64,000 nt of DNA from Fabrea salina (GCA_022984795.1 JALIHJ010000005.1:124001-188000), one strand, 5' to 3'; positions 37,029-47,108 are shown, counted from the first letter of the stretch. A program made the numbers and translations. Notes: a model not told the origin generated them from the sequence alone.

Positions 37029-38936
37029 TTAGTAGTCATCCAAGTCGAAGTTGCCTGAAAGAGTTTCTTCACTCCAAAATTCAATGTTCTGTTCAATGTT
37101 TTGGTTGCAGATCTTTACAGCTAAGTTGGAGTCTTCTTCTTCATCATTCTGCTCAACAAAGTCTGACCAAGCCTCAAATAAGGGCTTCACAAGTACTTTT
37201 AAAAACCCTACTTGGGAGCTACTTACAACTACAGAGTCTCTATCAAATAAAGGACTTACAGGAACTCCTTTTTCTTTTTCTAAGTCTCCTTGATTGAAAA
37301 ACTCTTTTTGGATCTTTGCTGTCCAATTCTTGTGGAGACTTAAAGTTTTAGCACCGTGCCCAATGTCAGCACACTTCAAACAAATCTGCACTGCGAGTAT
37401 TCTGAACTTGTCGTCTTCCAAAGAAGCCTTTTGTTGCAGTTGGTTTTTAAACTCACTAATTTTGTTGAAGTGGATCTGCAAGTCAGTAGCTAGGATTGCA
37501 GCAATGGCAGTTTTTCTGAACCTTTGGAAGTCTGGAGACTTGAGTGACTCTAAAATGTTGCAGTTTTGCTTTTCAAGTATCCTAAAAGCTTTGTTTGCAT
37601 GCATGTTTTCTAGCACGCTTTGGTCGTTGTACTTAAACGCAAGGGGATCACTTGTAGCTATTAAAAAGGAGTTGTTGACTCCTGGATGTCCAATGTCGTG
37701 GCACAAAGCTGCTACTACCAAGGAAAACACGTCTATTTCTAAAAAGTTCCCTGACCTTTCTAGTCCGTTTTGTATCAAAAAAACAGTAGAAGCTGTTACG
37801 TCTGCTGCGTGCAAGGAGTTGTGGTAGTGGTTTTCCTTAACGTAAGACTTTTCTACTAAAGTCAGGAACCCGTGGAGCTTCGAAACGTCAATGTTAAATT
37901 TTTTTGGTAGTTCGAGTGTATTGAACACGTAATTGCCTACTTCGAAAGCTGGGTTGTTGGTGTGCTTGCCCAGTGAAATGGTGTCAAAATCCCAGTCGCC
38001 AATGTTCTCTAGTATTTCGCAAAGGACTTCAGACTCCTCCACGGTGCTTCTTAGTCTTTTCAAGCCTCTTTTTCTTTTGCTTCCTGAAAAGGCTTTTTGA
38101 GTGATTCCAACAATCGAGTCAAAAGACTGAGTGTAGACTCTTTTTGCTTCGTACCCGATAGCTTCGGATCCTGCATTTTTATTGTCTTTGTGCCAAAACA
38201 CATCTTCTTGGTTCAGTAAAGTGTGGATGATTAGTTTTAAATCGTCGTTTGTAAGAGAGTTGGAGTCTCTGCTACTTCTTGCACTTAGAACTAGTCCACT
38301 GTCTGCTGAGTCTACTTCTGAAGTAAGTGAGTAGTAGGGTTCTTCTTCAAACTCTGAAACACTGCTGTCCATTTCAACCTTGCTTCCATCTGGAGTCTTG
38401 AGTTGTCTGAGCTTCTGAATCAGTGACTTCATTCTCCTAGAAGATGAAAAGTGACTTTCCGCCTTTTGAGACTTTATTTGGGATTCCAAACCCTGAATTT
38501 GGTCTTGTAGAAACGAGTTTTCTTGCCAAAGTTGAGTATACTTATCGTATATATCTTCTTTCTGTGACCTTTGGGTGCTGTCAGTAAAAGAAAACCAACT
38601 GACACCCAAGACAATTGCAATATCGTAGATAGGCCTTTGAAAAAGAATTCCAGTCAGCAGCCAACAAATGCTAAGACAAAGTAGTGCTTTTTGAGTTTCT
38701 GAAGTCTTTAAACTTGCAGCAGTCGGGGCTAAATAAATGATTGTGCACAGCAGCAGTAACCACTCACTATTCTCAAAAATAATTGAATTTAAGAAAACGA
38801 TTACCAGCATTCCCGAGTACTGGAGCTTTTTAGTAAAAAAAGCCAAGCTCCCTACTAGAATTAGGTTAACGTAGGCTTGTTCATAAACGCTCAATCCAAT
38901 TGCAGCAACTACCAGTAAATAATAAAGGTTTTCCAT
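37029..38936 (-). CDS. Membrane-bound cyclic nucleotide phosphodiesterase
   Basis: 635 residues. About six hydrophobic helices lie in the first 145 residues, then a coiled coil (about 155-185) and a Ser/Asp-rich linker. A complete PDEase I domain follows: YHNSLHAADV at about 370, CHDIGHPG at about 415, CADIGH at about 525. These supply the two-metal His/Asp ligands that hydrolyse cAMP or cGMP. A glutamine expected to bind the purine lies in the SSQVGFLK motif. No GAF domain is seen, so control likely comes through the membrane region or linker. Substrate preference cannot be read. Confidence 0.93.
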   Translation of the reverse strand: MENLYYLLVVAAIGLSVYEQAYVNLILVGSLAFFTKKLQYSGMLVIVFLNSIIFENSEWLLLLCTIIYLAPTAASLKTSETQKALLCLSICWLLTGILFQRPIYDIAIVLGVSWFSFTDSTQRSQKEDIYDKYTQLWQENSFLQDQIQGLESQIKSQKAESHFSSSRRMKSLIQKLRQLKTPDGSKVEMDSSVSEFEEEPYYSLTSEVDSADSGLVLSARSSRDSNSLTNDDLKLIIHTLLNQEDVFWHKDNKNAGSEAIGYEAKRVYTQSFDSIVGITQKAFSGSKRKRGLKRLRSTVEESEVLCEILENIGDWDFDTISLGKHTNNPAFEVGNYVFNTLELPKKFNIDVSKLHGFLTLVEKSYVKENHYHNSLHAADVTASTVFLIQNGLERSGNFLEIDVFSLVVAALCHDIGHPGVNNSFLIATSDPLAFKYNDQSVLENMHANKAFRILEKQNCNILESLKSPDFQRFRKTAIAAILATDLQIHFNKISEFKNQLQQKASLEDDKFRILAVQICLKCADIGHGAKTLSLHKNWTAKIQKEFFNQGDLEKEKGVPVSPLFDRDSVVVSSSQVGFLKVLVKPLFEAWSDFVEQNDEEEDSNLAVKICNQNIEQNIEFWSEETLSGNFDLDDY

Positions 38937-39209
38937 TTATTTTTATTAACTTTCAAGAAGACAGAACTAAACTAACTAGTTTGGAATAAAACTACCTTAA
39001 GTCTAAAGGCAATTAAAGTGTTGTTTGTATAAACGGAATAAGCAATACCCACTACTCCTTTTTAGAAGATAACTAACACCCTCTATCAGAAGTTAAGAGT
39101 AGAGGGCAAGTTAAAAGCTTGTTGGACCCAAAAGCAGCTTTCCCATAAGCAAAAGTTTAAAGTAAGAAGAAAAACCAAAGTAGTGTTATATGCGGTCCAT
39201 ATTAATAGA
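38937..39209. promoter_or_regulatory. Divergent intergenic region, PDE / uS7
   Basis: 273 AT-rich nt. Contains an ACAGAACT core at 38961-38968, a perfect 7-bp inverted repeat CCCTCTA/TAGAGGG at 39079-39085 and 39100-39106, and an out-of-frame ATG at 39190 only 20 nt before the uS7 ATG. Confidence 0.45.
39079..39106. repeat. Inverted repeat (7-bp arms, 14-nt loop)
   Basis: CCCTCTA and TAGAGGG are perfect complements about 104 nt upstream of the uS7 start. It could be a dyad binding site, an RNA hairpin, or chance. Confidence 0.4.
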
Positions 39210-39863
39210 ATGGCAGAAAGTGGAATCGAGGAAACAGCCCCAGTACCCCAAGAAATAGAAGAGCAGGAAGAAGTCCAAGAATACGAAAACGAAGTCAAGC
39301 TCTTCGGAAAATGGTCTTACAGGGACCTCGAAGTAGCTGACACAACTCTTGAAGATTACATTTCCATCAAAACAGCCCGCTCCAGGCACTTCCTTCCACA
39401 CTCTGCAGGACGCTGGCAAACCAAACGCTTCCACAAAGCAAGCTGCCCCATTATAGAGCGTCTTGTGAACTCTCTCATGATGCACGGCCGCAACACTGGC
39501 AAAAAACTAATGGCTATGAGAATTGTGAAGCACACCCTAGAAATTGTCCACCTCCTCACTGGTGAAAACCCCATCCAAGTAGTGATTAACGCTGTGAGCA
39601 ACTGCGGACCACGCGAAGACTCCACTAGAATAGGCACTGGAGGTGTAGCCAGAAGGCAGGCTGTGGACGTGTCTCCCATGAGAAGAGTTAACGTTGCAAT
39701 TTACTTGATCTGCTGCGGCGCAAGAGCCTCTGCTTTCAGAAGCTTGAGAACTATTTCTGAGTGCCTTGCTGACGAAATCATCAATGCTTCTAAAGGCTCC
39801 TCCAATAGCTATGCTGTGAAAAAGAAGGATGAAATCGAAAGGGTTGCTAAGGGTAATCGTTAA
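39210..39863 (+). CDS. RPS5: 40S ribosomal protein uS7 (RPS5)
   Basis: 217 residues from ATG 39210 ([14 protein letters not shown]). The acidic N-terminal extension is typical of eukaryotes. uS7 signatures are intact: [48 protein letters not shown], and the C-terminal [14 protein letters not shown]. It sits in the 40S head at the mRNA exit. The longer open frame starting at 39183 uses a TTG and is rejected. Followed by RICTOR after 42 nt. Confidence 0.98.
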   Translation: MAESGIEETAPVPQEIEEQEEVQEYENEVKLFGKWSYRDLEVADTTLEDYISIKTARSRHFLPHSAGRWQTKRFHKASCPIIERLVNSLMMHGRNTGKKLMAMRIVKHTLEIVHLLTGENPIQVVINAVSNCGPREDSTRIGTGGVARRQAVDVSPMRRVNVAIYLICCGARASAFRSLRTISECLADEIINASKGSSNSYAVKKKDEIERVAKGNR

Positions 39864-39905
39864 GTACACATACTTTCACTTCAGTAGCTTTAATAAAGGG
39901 TTGTA

Positions 39906-42900
39906 ATGGAAAATAGCGCACTGCTTGAAGAAATACTAAGGATAGTAGACACGCCCCAGCTCTACTCCTCTGACGTGTCAGTGAACACTAGTACCTTGGG
40001 TTTGTTGTTGGTTCGAGTTAGACACCTTAGCGAAAATAACTTACCTGAACTAAAGCAACTAGAAGACATTAAATACTTTCGGTTCATAAGGCCTTACTTA
40101 GTTGACAGAGAAAAAGAAGTAAGGATCCTTGCTCTAAGGGTTCTTAGGCACTTTTGCTTTTCTGTTAAAACTTTTGAGTTACTCAAGAGTTCAGGCATAG
40201 AGCACTTTGTGGTAAGGAGCTTCGAGCTCGAAGGAAGGGCTCAAGAGCGCATTGAAGCTTGCAAGCTAGTAAGAAACTGGTTGACTCGTTGTCCCCAGAG
40301 CTTTCCTAAGTCTTTTATCAACGCACTAGTAGCTATAAGTGAAGTAGAAAGTGACGAAATGAAGGAACTAGGTTTAGAAGCTATTAGGGTTTTGAGCATT
40401 TCAGCTACAGAGTTAGTTGCTTTGAGTGGCGGGTTCAAGGTTTTGATCAAGAACGTACTTGACTTAAAGTGTTCAAGGCACATGAGTGAAAACATCATTT
40501 TGACCCTGCTTTATCTTTTAAACGAAGAAAAAACCAGAAAGTACCTTAAGGGCGAAAAAGAAATGTTTAGACTCCTAGCTCCTTTTACAGAGCACGACAG
40601 TGGACTGAGGGACAGTGAACTAGAACCTATGATAGAACTTGCAAGACGAGCCCTTGTAATGATGAGTAGGAGTTGGGTGGGGCTGATTTTTTTGGCTTCT
40701 TCTGGCTTAAGAGAAGTTATTGACAACTTGCGGCAGCCCATTAAACCTTTGATAAAAGAAGGCATACTCGTAACTATAACTGACATGCTTTCTGTTCCAA
40801 TTGAAACCTCTGCAAAGCAAAACAACTTACTTAACAACTACCTTGCAATGCTGCTTAGAGCTCTTCTGCACTGCAACCTCTTTCCTTCACTCACTCAACT
40901 TGCAATTGACCGAGACGACCGCATTGCCCAAAAAGCACGCAAGTTACTTAAACTCATAACAAAGTCAGCTTCGGACTTGCTGCCTGAAGCACCTCAGTTC
41001 CCTATTATACTGGACTCGACAAGTGCAGGCAAAGCTGCCGAGTTAGTAGCTGACATAGACTCTTCTACACGCCTGCAAAAAGAAGTAGGGTCCAAGAACT
41101 TGCTAAATGCAGCGTGTGAGTTTGTGAGTTTTGACAACATGGGAGGAGTTTCTTCTGTGAACTGGGTGTTGTCAGGTATTTACAAGCAGCATGCTATGAA
41201 CATGGTAGACGACAGCATGTTTACTGCTCTTTTGAACAAAAGTAACGTTAGACAAGACCCTTCTAGGTGGGACTGGGACACCATATACGAAATCTTGGCA
41301 GGACCTATTTCTACGCCCCAGAGACTCCAAATTGCCCATAAAACTAAGTTCTTGAAAAACTTGTTGGGGTTCTTTATGCCTTCTAAAAGACTGTTTCCGG
41401 ACCTGCACTGGCACCCTTCGAACTTCGTTAAAGCCAGAGTAGGTTCTATACTTATTTCACTTTTGCTTTCTCAGGACGAAGGAGTTCAGTTGCTTACCCA
41501 GACTTTTTCTGAAAGCTTTTTTGTAAGTAGAAGGAGCTACATGGGAGAACTTGCTGATGCCATAGACGAAGAAATCAGTGTTTTGGAGTCAGGAAGGTCT
41601 TCAGCAGGGCGTTTGTTCACTCCAGAAATGATGAGAGGCCACATGGCTCGCGAGTACTTTAAGTGGATAGGCCAGTTCACTATGTTTAGAAACGGAAGGA
41701 AGTTGATGAAGAACTTTGGCATAGACACTAAAGTTATGAAGCTAGCACCTATTGAGCACCTAAGTCCAATTCTTATGTCCAATTTGGACTACAAAGAGGA
41801 GTCCTCCAGAATATTTTTGTCATATGCTATGCAGTCAAAGAGTTTGTTTGTGAGGAAGCACGCAATGGAACACCTGAGAGTCCTCTTCAGAGCAGGAATA
41901 TACAACCTAGGCTGGGCTGTTACTGAACTAGTTAACAAGTTGTACTCCCCCGATAAGGAAACCATTAGTTGTGCTTTGTCAGTGATTGATGAACTGTGTC
42001 AGGAAAAAGAAAACCTTTTGACCTTCATTAAAACAGGTCCCCAAACTCTAACTAGACTTGGAGAAGAAGGCAACAAGTCACTCATCCGCTTTTTGTCTAG
42101 TTCTTCAGGGGTTAACTACTTGTCGCACTTTGACTTTATAGAAAAAGAAATGGAAAAGTGGAAGCAGAGTGGAAACCTAGAGTACGTTAAAATGGTAGAA
42201 CAAAGAATCGAAGCAGGTCTTTCTGGCACCAAAAAGCCCTACGCACTTACTTTGCCTACACCTATTGCTTACATGCACTCTGAAAGACTTGAAGCAGCTT
42301 GGATCAGAAAACTTCCTTTTTCAATTACTTTGCACGTTTACGGAAGGAACTCTGTAACGGTGTACGTTGATACTACCATTGAAATCGAAGGGGACGATGT
42401 GTACATGGTGGGGAAGTTCGAACCCGAGACCTCTGAAGAAAGCCTTATCACCAAAAAGGATACAATAGCCGTTTGCTTGATGCTGGGGAACTACTATATA
42501 GACTGCCGTGGACAAGAAAGCGGAGAACCTGACTGGATTAACTGCACCAAAGAAGACCGCGAAGTAGACTCTCAAGATCAAGTAACTATTGAAAAAGACG
42601 GAGTGCTTTTTGAACTAAAAAAAGAAAGCCAAAAAACCTTTAGTTTACTGGGAGTGAGGTATAGACTCTTGGTTTTGCCAAGAGCAGCTCCTACAATGCT
42701 TTTCCCAAGGCACCTTTACGGAGAGCTAGTGAAAACTAAGTTAGGACTTAACAAGTTAAAGGAGTCAGGGGATGTTGAGTACCTTTTGGAGAGCCTTAAA
42801 AAGCACTGTCCCATTATAGAAAAAAGAGCAGCTTTATGGGGTTTAGGACACATAGGGTGCACGGAAAGAGGAGTTAAGTACCTTATTTCTCTGAATGCAG

Positions 42901-43430
42901 TTGACAACATGATAGAAATAGCAGAAAAAAGTCCTGTTCTGTCTTTGCGCGGCACAGCTTTCCAAGCAGTGTCTTTGCTCGCACGGACCAACTTAGGCAA
43001 AACAGAACTCAGCAAAAGGGGCTGGGCCTGTTCAGAGCCCATCCACGCCACCATAGCAATGCCCGAAAACCCCAGCAGTATATTTTGGCTAGAAAACCAC
43101 TCCTACAACGACCTGTTTAGTGAAGACATCAGAAGGATCGAAGCCATTATAGACTCTGTTGAACTCACAGAAGAACAAACTGAAGTTCTGAAAAACATAG
43201 TTGCTTTAGGAGGAGTTGTGAACCGAGCAGAAGCAGAACAGTTCTTGAGGAACAAAAGAATGGAGTCTCCCCAGACATTCCAAAGTGTAGAGTTGTTCCA
43301 CACAGTCATGAGCTTGCTGGCAGCCTACAACTTTAAAGTGCCTTCTCGAAGACTCATCCATAAGTTATTTGAAAGAATTTACAGATCGCAAAACAACTTG
43401 CAGGAACTAGAAAACTTTAAGTATATATAA
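39906..43430 (+). CDS. RICTOR: RICTOR, TORC2 subunit
   Basis: 1174 residues of ARM/HEAT solenoid. The N-terminal half matches the Rictor_N region. A beta-rich insert lies around 800-900. The strongest mark is near 975-1040: RAALWGLGHIGCTERG, then PVLSLRGTAFQAVSLLART, corresponding to the conserved Rictor_V block and the following phosphorylation-linked domain. RICTOR (Avo3/Pianissimo) is the obligate TORC2 scaffold controlling AGC kinases. Shorter than animal RICTOR (about 1700), lacking its disordered C-terminal half. One intact frame with no splice signal needed. Confidence 0.92.
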   Translation: MENSALLEEILRIVDTPQLYSSDVSVNTSTLGLLLVRVRHLSENNLPELKQLEDIKYFRFIRPYLVDREKEVRILALRVLRHFCFSVKTFELLKSSGIEHFVVRSFELEGRAQERIEACKLVRNWLTRCPQSFPKSFINALVAISEVESDEMKELGLEAIRVLSISATELVALSGGFKVLIKNVLDLKCSRHMSENIILTLLYLLNEEKTRKYLKGEKEMFRLLAPFTEHDSGLRDSELEPMIELARRALVMMSRSWVGLIFLASSGLREVIDNLRQPIKPLIKEGILVTITDMLSVPIETSAKQNNLLNNYLAMLLRALLHCNLFPSLTQLAIDRDDRIAQKARKLLKLITKSASDLLPEAPQFPIILDSTSAGKAAELVADIDSSTRLQKEVGSKNLLNAACEFVSFDNMGGVSSVNWVLSGIYKQHAMNMVDDSMFTALLNKSNVRQDPSRWDWDTIYEILAGPISTPQRLQIAHKTKFLKNLLGFFMPSKRLFPDLHWHPSNFVKARVGSILISLLLSQDEGVQLLTQTFSESFFVSRRSYMGELADAIDEEISVLESGRSSAGRLFTPEMMRGHMAREYFKWIGQFTMFRNGRKLMKNFGIDTKVMKLAPIEHLSPILMSNLDYKEESSRIFLSYAMQSKSLFVRKHAMEHLRVLFRAGIYNLGWAVTELVNKLYSPDKETISCALSVIDELCQEKENLLTFIKTGPQTLTRLGEEGNKSLIRFLSSSSGVNYLSHFDFIEKEMEKWKQSGNLEYVKMVEQRIEAGLSGTKKPYALTLPTPIAYMHSERLEAAWIRKLPFSITLHVYGRNSVTVYVDTTIEIEGDDVYMVGKFEPETSEESLITKKDTIAVCLMLGNYYIDCRGQESGEPDWINCTKEDREVDSQDQVTIEKDGVLFELKKESQKTFSLLGVRYRLLVLPRAAPTMLFPRHLYGELVKTKLGLNKLKESGDVEYLLESLKKHCPIIEKRAALWGLGHIGCTERGVKYLISLNAVDNMIEIAEKSPVLSLRGTAFQAVSLLARTNLGKTELSKRGWACSEPIHATIAMPENPSSIFWLENHSYNDLFSEDIRRIEAIIDSVELTEEQTEVLKNIVALGGVVNRAEAEQFLRNKRMESPQTFQSVELFHTVMSLLAAYNFKVPSRRLIHKLFERIYRSQNNLQELENFKYI

Positions 43431-43449
43431 GCCATAAATCATAATTAGC

Positions 43450-43875
43450 TTAATCGACGCTAACTTCGGCCTTTGTCCACTTCTGTCCTTTCTTTTCGCG
43501 CAAGCCCATAGCTTTTCTTTCAAGCAAATTCTTTCTATCCTTGTCAATCTTCAACTTGGTGATCATGCAGTTGCTGGGGTGGATAGGGATGTGCACGGTT
43601 TGGCCGTTGGTTTTTTCTCGTGTCACACGTTCCACGTTGATGTAGAATCGTTTGCGGTAGACTGTGATGATTTTTCCAGACTGAGATTTGTTGACTCCAC
43701 GCATGACTGTGACCTCGTCCCCCTTTCTAATTGGTACAGCCCGCACTCCGTGCTTTTCGCGTAGTTCTTTGCTGAGGGTGCAGCTCATCAATTTCCTTCT
43801 AATATGTGAGGGAGCTGTGAAATGAGCCTTCCTGGACTTCCTGCGCGAGCTAGATACTTCAGGGTTTTGCTTCAT
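43450..43875 (-). CDS. RPL26: 60S ribosomal protein uL24 (RPL26)
   Basis: 141 residues. [39 protein letters not shown], the KOW motif [19 protein letters not shown], then [20 protein letters not shown], all diagnostic of uL24. Basic throughout. Located near the exit tunnel of the 60S subunit. ATG start; converges on RICTOR at 19 nt. Confidence 0.98.
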   Translation of the reverse strand: MKQNPEVSSSRRKSRKAHFTAPSHIRRKLMSCTLSKELREKHGVRAVPIRKGDEVTVMRGVNKSQSGKIITVYRKRFYINVERVTREKTNGQTVHIPIHPSNCMITKLKIDKDRKNLLERKAMGLREKKGQKWTKAEVSVD

Positions 43876-43951
43876 ATTAAATGGCAGCCACTCTTATTTA
43901 AGTCAAATAACTAAGTTAGCGAGTATATTACTAAGAGCTCCTTAGAATACA

Positions 43952-45094
43952 TTAAGCCTTATACCAGGAAGGAGTGAGTCTCTGAATCAATTCAGGAGAG
44001 GCTGTTTGGGTTTCTTCGGGGGACCAGTTGAATAGAGGAGGCAATTCGTTTCCATTAGGCAAACGAGTTTCTTCTAGTCTTAGTTCGTCAAAGAAAGGGT
44101 GTGCCAAAGCTTCCAAAGGCGAAGGCCTTGTTGAAGGACAATAAACCAATAGGGACTGCACAAGGTCTATTGCGTCAGGTGGAGTCCTTGACCTAAAAAC
44201 CCTGTTCCAGGGGTGAGGTCTGATTTGTGGAAACCGGAATTCCGTGTAGTTGGGGTTCATCTCTAGAATTTGTTCGCGAGTTGGAGTGCCCAAGACCTTA
44301 ATGATTTCTACAAGTTGGTCCACTCCACTCTCGCCAGGAAACAAAGGCTGCCCTAACATAAGCTCTGCTATCACGCACCCAGCAGACCACACGTCTATAC
44401 CAGAGCTGTACTCTGTTGCTCCAAAGATAAGTTCAGGGGCCCTGTAGTACCTTGAGCAAATGTAGCTTACGTTTGGTTCTCCCTTTACAAGTTTCTTGGC
44501 CGACCCAAAGTCACAAAGTTTCAAACTGTGGGTGCTGGTGTCAACAATGAAGTTTTGGGGCTTGATGTCTCTGTGAGTGACTCCAGTTGCGTGGATGTAA
44601 GCTAGTGAACGCATTATTTGGTAACTGTAGAGTTTCACCAGAAGAATTGGAACTCTTTCGCGCATTCGGTTGTAGTCTTTAATAACTCGGTAAAGGCTCT
44701 CGGGAACGTACTCCATAACCACGTTGAGATAAAGTTCCTCTGGTTTATCTCCAGTGGTGTAGAAGGCATGCCGCATTTGAACTACGTTGGGGTGGTTCAG
44801 TTCCTTCATAATCTGAAGTTCACGGTTCTTATAGCGACGGTCCTGGTACACTTTCTTGATAGCCACTGTTTCCCCGGTTTCGGCCACAGTGGCCTTGTAA
44901 ACTACACCAAAGGTGCCGCTTCCGATCACGCGGTCAGCGTTATAAGTGAAGTTTCCTGAGCGCCCCTTGCGTTCTTCTAAGCTCAGTCGACTCATGGAGT
45001 CGGATAACTCTCCTCCCCGGCGCATCACTGACGCAGCTGACACATTGTGAATGGCACTTTTTCTGCTGCTATTTGATTTGTTTTGTTCCTTCAT
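43952..45094 (-). CDS. GSK3: Glycogen synthase kinase 3 (GSK3/shaggy)
   Basis: 380 residues. [45 protein letters not shown], and the GSK3 activation-loop Tyr in [15 protein letters not shown]. The GSK3-specific [12 protein letters not shown] stretch is exact to the family. The N-terminal region is Ser-rich but has no clear inhibitory Ser9/21-type RTTSF site, so AKT-type control is not evident. The C-terminal lobe ends with [14 protein letters not shown]. Cytosolic kinase acting on primed substrates. Confidence 0.96.
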   Translation of the reverse strand: MKEQNKSNSSRKSAIHNVSAASVMRRGGELSDSMSRLSLEERKGRSGNFTYNADRVIGSGTFGVVYKATVAETGETVAIKKVYQDRRYKNRELQIMKELNHPNVVQMRHAFYTTGDKPEELYLNVVMEYVPESLYRVIKDYNRMRERVPILLVKLYSYQIMRSLAYIHATGVTHRDIKPQNFIVDTSTHSLKLCDFGSAKKLVKGEPNVSYICSRYYRAPELIFGATEYSSGIDVWSAGCVIAELMLGQPLFPGESGVDQLVEIIKVLGTPTREQILEMNPNYTEFRFPQIRPHPWNRVFRSRTPPDAIDLVQSLLVYCPSTRPSPLEALAHPFFDELRLEETRLPNGNELPPLFNWSPEETQTASPELIQRLTPSWYKA

Positions 45095-45233
45095 TAATTA
45101 TATAACGGAAATGGTGGCCAAGCAAAAAATATTTGGCAGCCCAACTCACTTCTGCCTGCTCTAAACTGTGGTTCTTAAACTTTAAAACTTTTGAAATTAC
45201 TTAGAAAAATGAACAATTATGTCAACTACATTT
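45095..45233. other. 139-nt intergenic stretch, nothing recognised
   Basis: AT-rich spacer upstream of GSK3 and downstream of the MORN gene. TTATATAATTA lies immediately before the GSK3 ATG. Confidence 0.45.
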
Positions 45234-45995
45234 TTAACTCTCTATGAAAGTGTTGTCGTAAAAAGTCCCTGACACCTTTTCTTTCGAAACTGAAGAGAAA
45301 AAAGTACCTTCGCCTGAAATCTCTCCGTTTTCGAAGTTCCCAAAAAACCAGTCCCCGTTGCTGAAGTACATTTTGCCTAGTCCATGCAGGAGTCCGTCTT
45401 TAAAGTTCCCTATTGCTACTTTTCCCTCTCCAAAGTCAAATATTCCAACTCCGTTTGGGTAGTTATTTTTCCAGCTCCCTTCGAACTTCCCTCCTTGTTT
45501 CAGGTAAAGCACTCCGTTTCCTTCTCTTTTGCCTTCCAACACTTCCCCTATGTACTTGTTGCCTTTAAAGATTTGTTCAGAATACTCAAAGTTACCCTCG
45601 TTCCTGAGTAACTCTAAGTAAGAGGGCATTCCTTCTCCTTCGTTTATTAACTTTTCGTTTCTTCCGTTTTGAAAAAAGCCCAAACACCAAGTGTTTCTTT
45701 CTTTTGAGTAGGATATTGCGTAGCCGTGCAAGTTGCCAGCTTTATACTCCCCCATTTGCACGTCTCCGTTTTTGTACACTGACTTTCCTAGACCATCTAG
45801 CAAGTTGTTTTTAAACTGTCCACTGAACTTTCCTCCACTTCCTGTGTAAAGAACTCCCCACCCGTTGAAGTTCCCTGCAAACCACTCGCCTTCATAGCAA
45901 CTTCCGTCAATCCACTTGCAAATTCCAAACCCTTCTCTGATGCCATTCACTACTTGGCCTTCGTAAACACTTTCGGAGTCCTTCTGTGTTTGCAT
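45234..45995 (-). CDS. MORN-repeat protein
   Basis: 253 residues composed almost wholly of MORN repeats (about ten), e.g. YEGQVVNGIREGFGICKW, YEGEWFAGNFNGWG, FEGSWKNNYPNGVG. The consensus Y/F-x-G-x-W/F...GxG is clear. MORN arrays form extended beta sheets and are common in ciliate and apicomplexan cortical and basal-body structures. No kinase or SET domain attached. Its ATG shares its A with the TAA of the preceding same-strand gene (TAATG), so its promoter must lie in that gene. Confidence 0.85.
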   Translation of the reverse strand: MQTQKDSESVYEGQVVNGIREGFGICKWIDGSCYEGEWFAGNFNGWGVLYTGSGGKFSGQFKNNLLDGLGKSVYKNGDVQMGEYKAGNLHGYAISYSKERNTWCLGFFQNGRNEKLINEGEGMPSYLELLRNEGNFEYSEQIFKGNKYIGEVLEGKREGNGVLYLKQGGKFEGSWKNNYPNGVGIFDFGEGKVAIGNFKDGLLHGLGKMYFSNGDWFFGNFENGEISGEGTFFSSVSKEKVSGTFYDNTFIES

Positions 45996-46801
45996 TAATT
46001 ATTAAAGAAAGGGTAAAAGTTAAACCTTGTAGGTGCAGGGAAGTAGTACCTGACTACTGGGTATGAGTAGTAGTCGTAAATTGGTACGTAAGGGTTCATT
46101 GCTTCGTTGTACAAGTAACTCAGAACTTCTTGGGTTTCGCTGTCCCACTCCAGTCCTATACTTGCATAGTGTTTCCTAATTCTAGAACTCCTAGCTCCTA
46201 GTGTGTTTTCGTTTAAAAAAAAGTACTCAAGGTCTTCGTTGTCAGTTCCTCCTTGTGTTGAGGTTTCAGAAAGGTCCAGTACCAAGCAATCTTCTTCTGT
46301 TTGTTTTGGCTTCTTCTTCTTTTTCTTGTTTTTGGGCTGCATAAGTTTTTGTGCGGTTTTTTGGGAACTTGCTTCTAGTTTTTCGAAGTGGGCCCTTAGA
46401 AAGGCTTGTTCTATGACTTGGCAAATTCTGACTTGGAATTCTTCCCAGGTGTCAACTCGTTCCTTTACTATTTTGACCCACTCTTCCTGATCGAATATCA
46501 GCTCTTTAGTTCCTTTCAAGAACTCTGAGTAGTTTTTTTCAAGTAGTTTGAACAACCTGTCTGACTTCAGGTAGTTTGTTTTAAGGTCTATGTAAGTCTC
46601 TTCGCTCCAATTAGTTACAAGGCATTCAAGTACGTCGAATGTTGCTTGAGATTCGCAAGTAAGCATCAAAGCTATGTTTACATAGTTTATGCACTTCACT
46701 AAGTCTTTGTTGCTGATTGTGGTTAGTTCTTTTCTGCGGGAATTCGGGGTCTGAAGCCATGAATTTAAAACTTCTGATTTTTGGTAGTCCACTTTTATCA
46801 T
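45995..46801 (-). CDS. Hypothetical protein with Lys-rich centre and aromatic tail
   Basis: 268 residues. Residues 1-150 look helical. A run of lysines follows (about 157-166), then an acidic Ser/Thr stretch. The C-terminus is strikingly rich in Tyr, Phe and Pro (VPIYDYYSYPVVRYYF, then FNFYPFFNN). I do not recognise the family. The aromatic tail may be a binding or low-complexity segment. The stop overlaps the next gene's ATG by one base. Confidence 0.65.
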   Translation of the reverse strand: MIKVDYQKSEVLNSWLQTPNSRRKELTTISNKDLVKCINYVNIALMLTCESQATFDVLECLVTNWSEETYIDLKTNYLKSDRLFKLLEKNYSEFLKGTKELIFDQEEWVKIVKERVDTWEEFQVRICQVIEQAFLRAHFEKLEASSQKTAQKLMQPKNKKKKKKPKQTEEDCLVLDLSETSTQGGTDNEDLEYFFLNENTLGARSSRIRKHYASIGLEWDSETQEVLSYLYNEAMNPYVPIYDYYSYPVVRYYFPAPTRFNFYPFFNN

Positions 46802-46918
46802 ATATAAGCCATCTTATAAGTCTAAGTGAATGGCGGGATTCTACTTAGAATATTGGTGGTTTCTCAGTCAATAAAAATTTTTAGAAAACTAAGAGTCAGA
46901 GCTAATTTGACAATTAAA

Positions 46919-46930
46919 ACAACAGAACTC
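46919..46930 (+). promoter_or_regulatory. Shared 12-mer motif, copy 3
   Basis: ACAACAGAACTC, exact, 178 nt before the methyltransferase ATG. Confidence 0.4.
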
Positions 46931-47032
46931 GGAAGAGGAAATGCAAGAACAAAGGACCCGCGAAGCAAACCCCTCTCACTGTAACTCTAAAAAGGCCCAA
47001 GGGCTTGATAACGTAATAATAAAAAAAATATA

Positions 47033-47044
47033 ACAACAGAACTC
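47033..47044 (+). promoter_or_regulatory. Shared 12-mer motif, copy 4
   Basis: ACAACAGAACTC, exact, 64 nt before the methyltransferase ATG. Confidence 0.4.
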
Positions 47045-47108
47045 TGAATAATTCAAAATAAACTTATGAAATTCTAGATGGTCAAATATGCGGACTGTAT
47101 AAACTAAA

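Larger units (their letters stand above)
46802..47108. promoter_or_regulatory. 307-nt divergent intergenic region upstream of the O-methyltransferase
   Basis: The longest noncoding stretch in the window. It contains two exact copies of ACAACAGAACTC (46919-46930, 47033-47044; 114 nt apart). TGTATAAAC lies just before the methyltransferase start. It has ATGs at 47078 and 47088, both followed by early stops. No RNA gene pattern recognised. Confidence 0.5.

Noticed and set aside
46827-46875. Short frame MAGFYLEYWWFLSQ in the long spacer before the methyltransferase
   Set aside because: Only 14 codons, no 15-16 nt intron extends it, and no similarity recognised.
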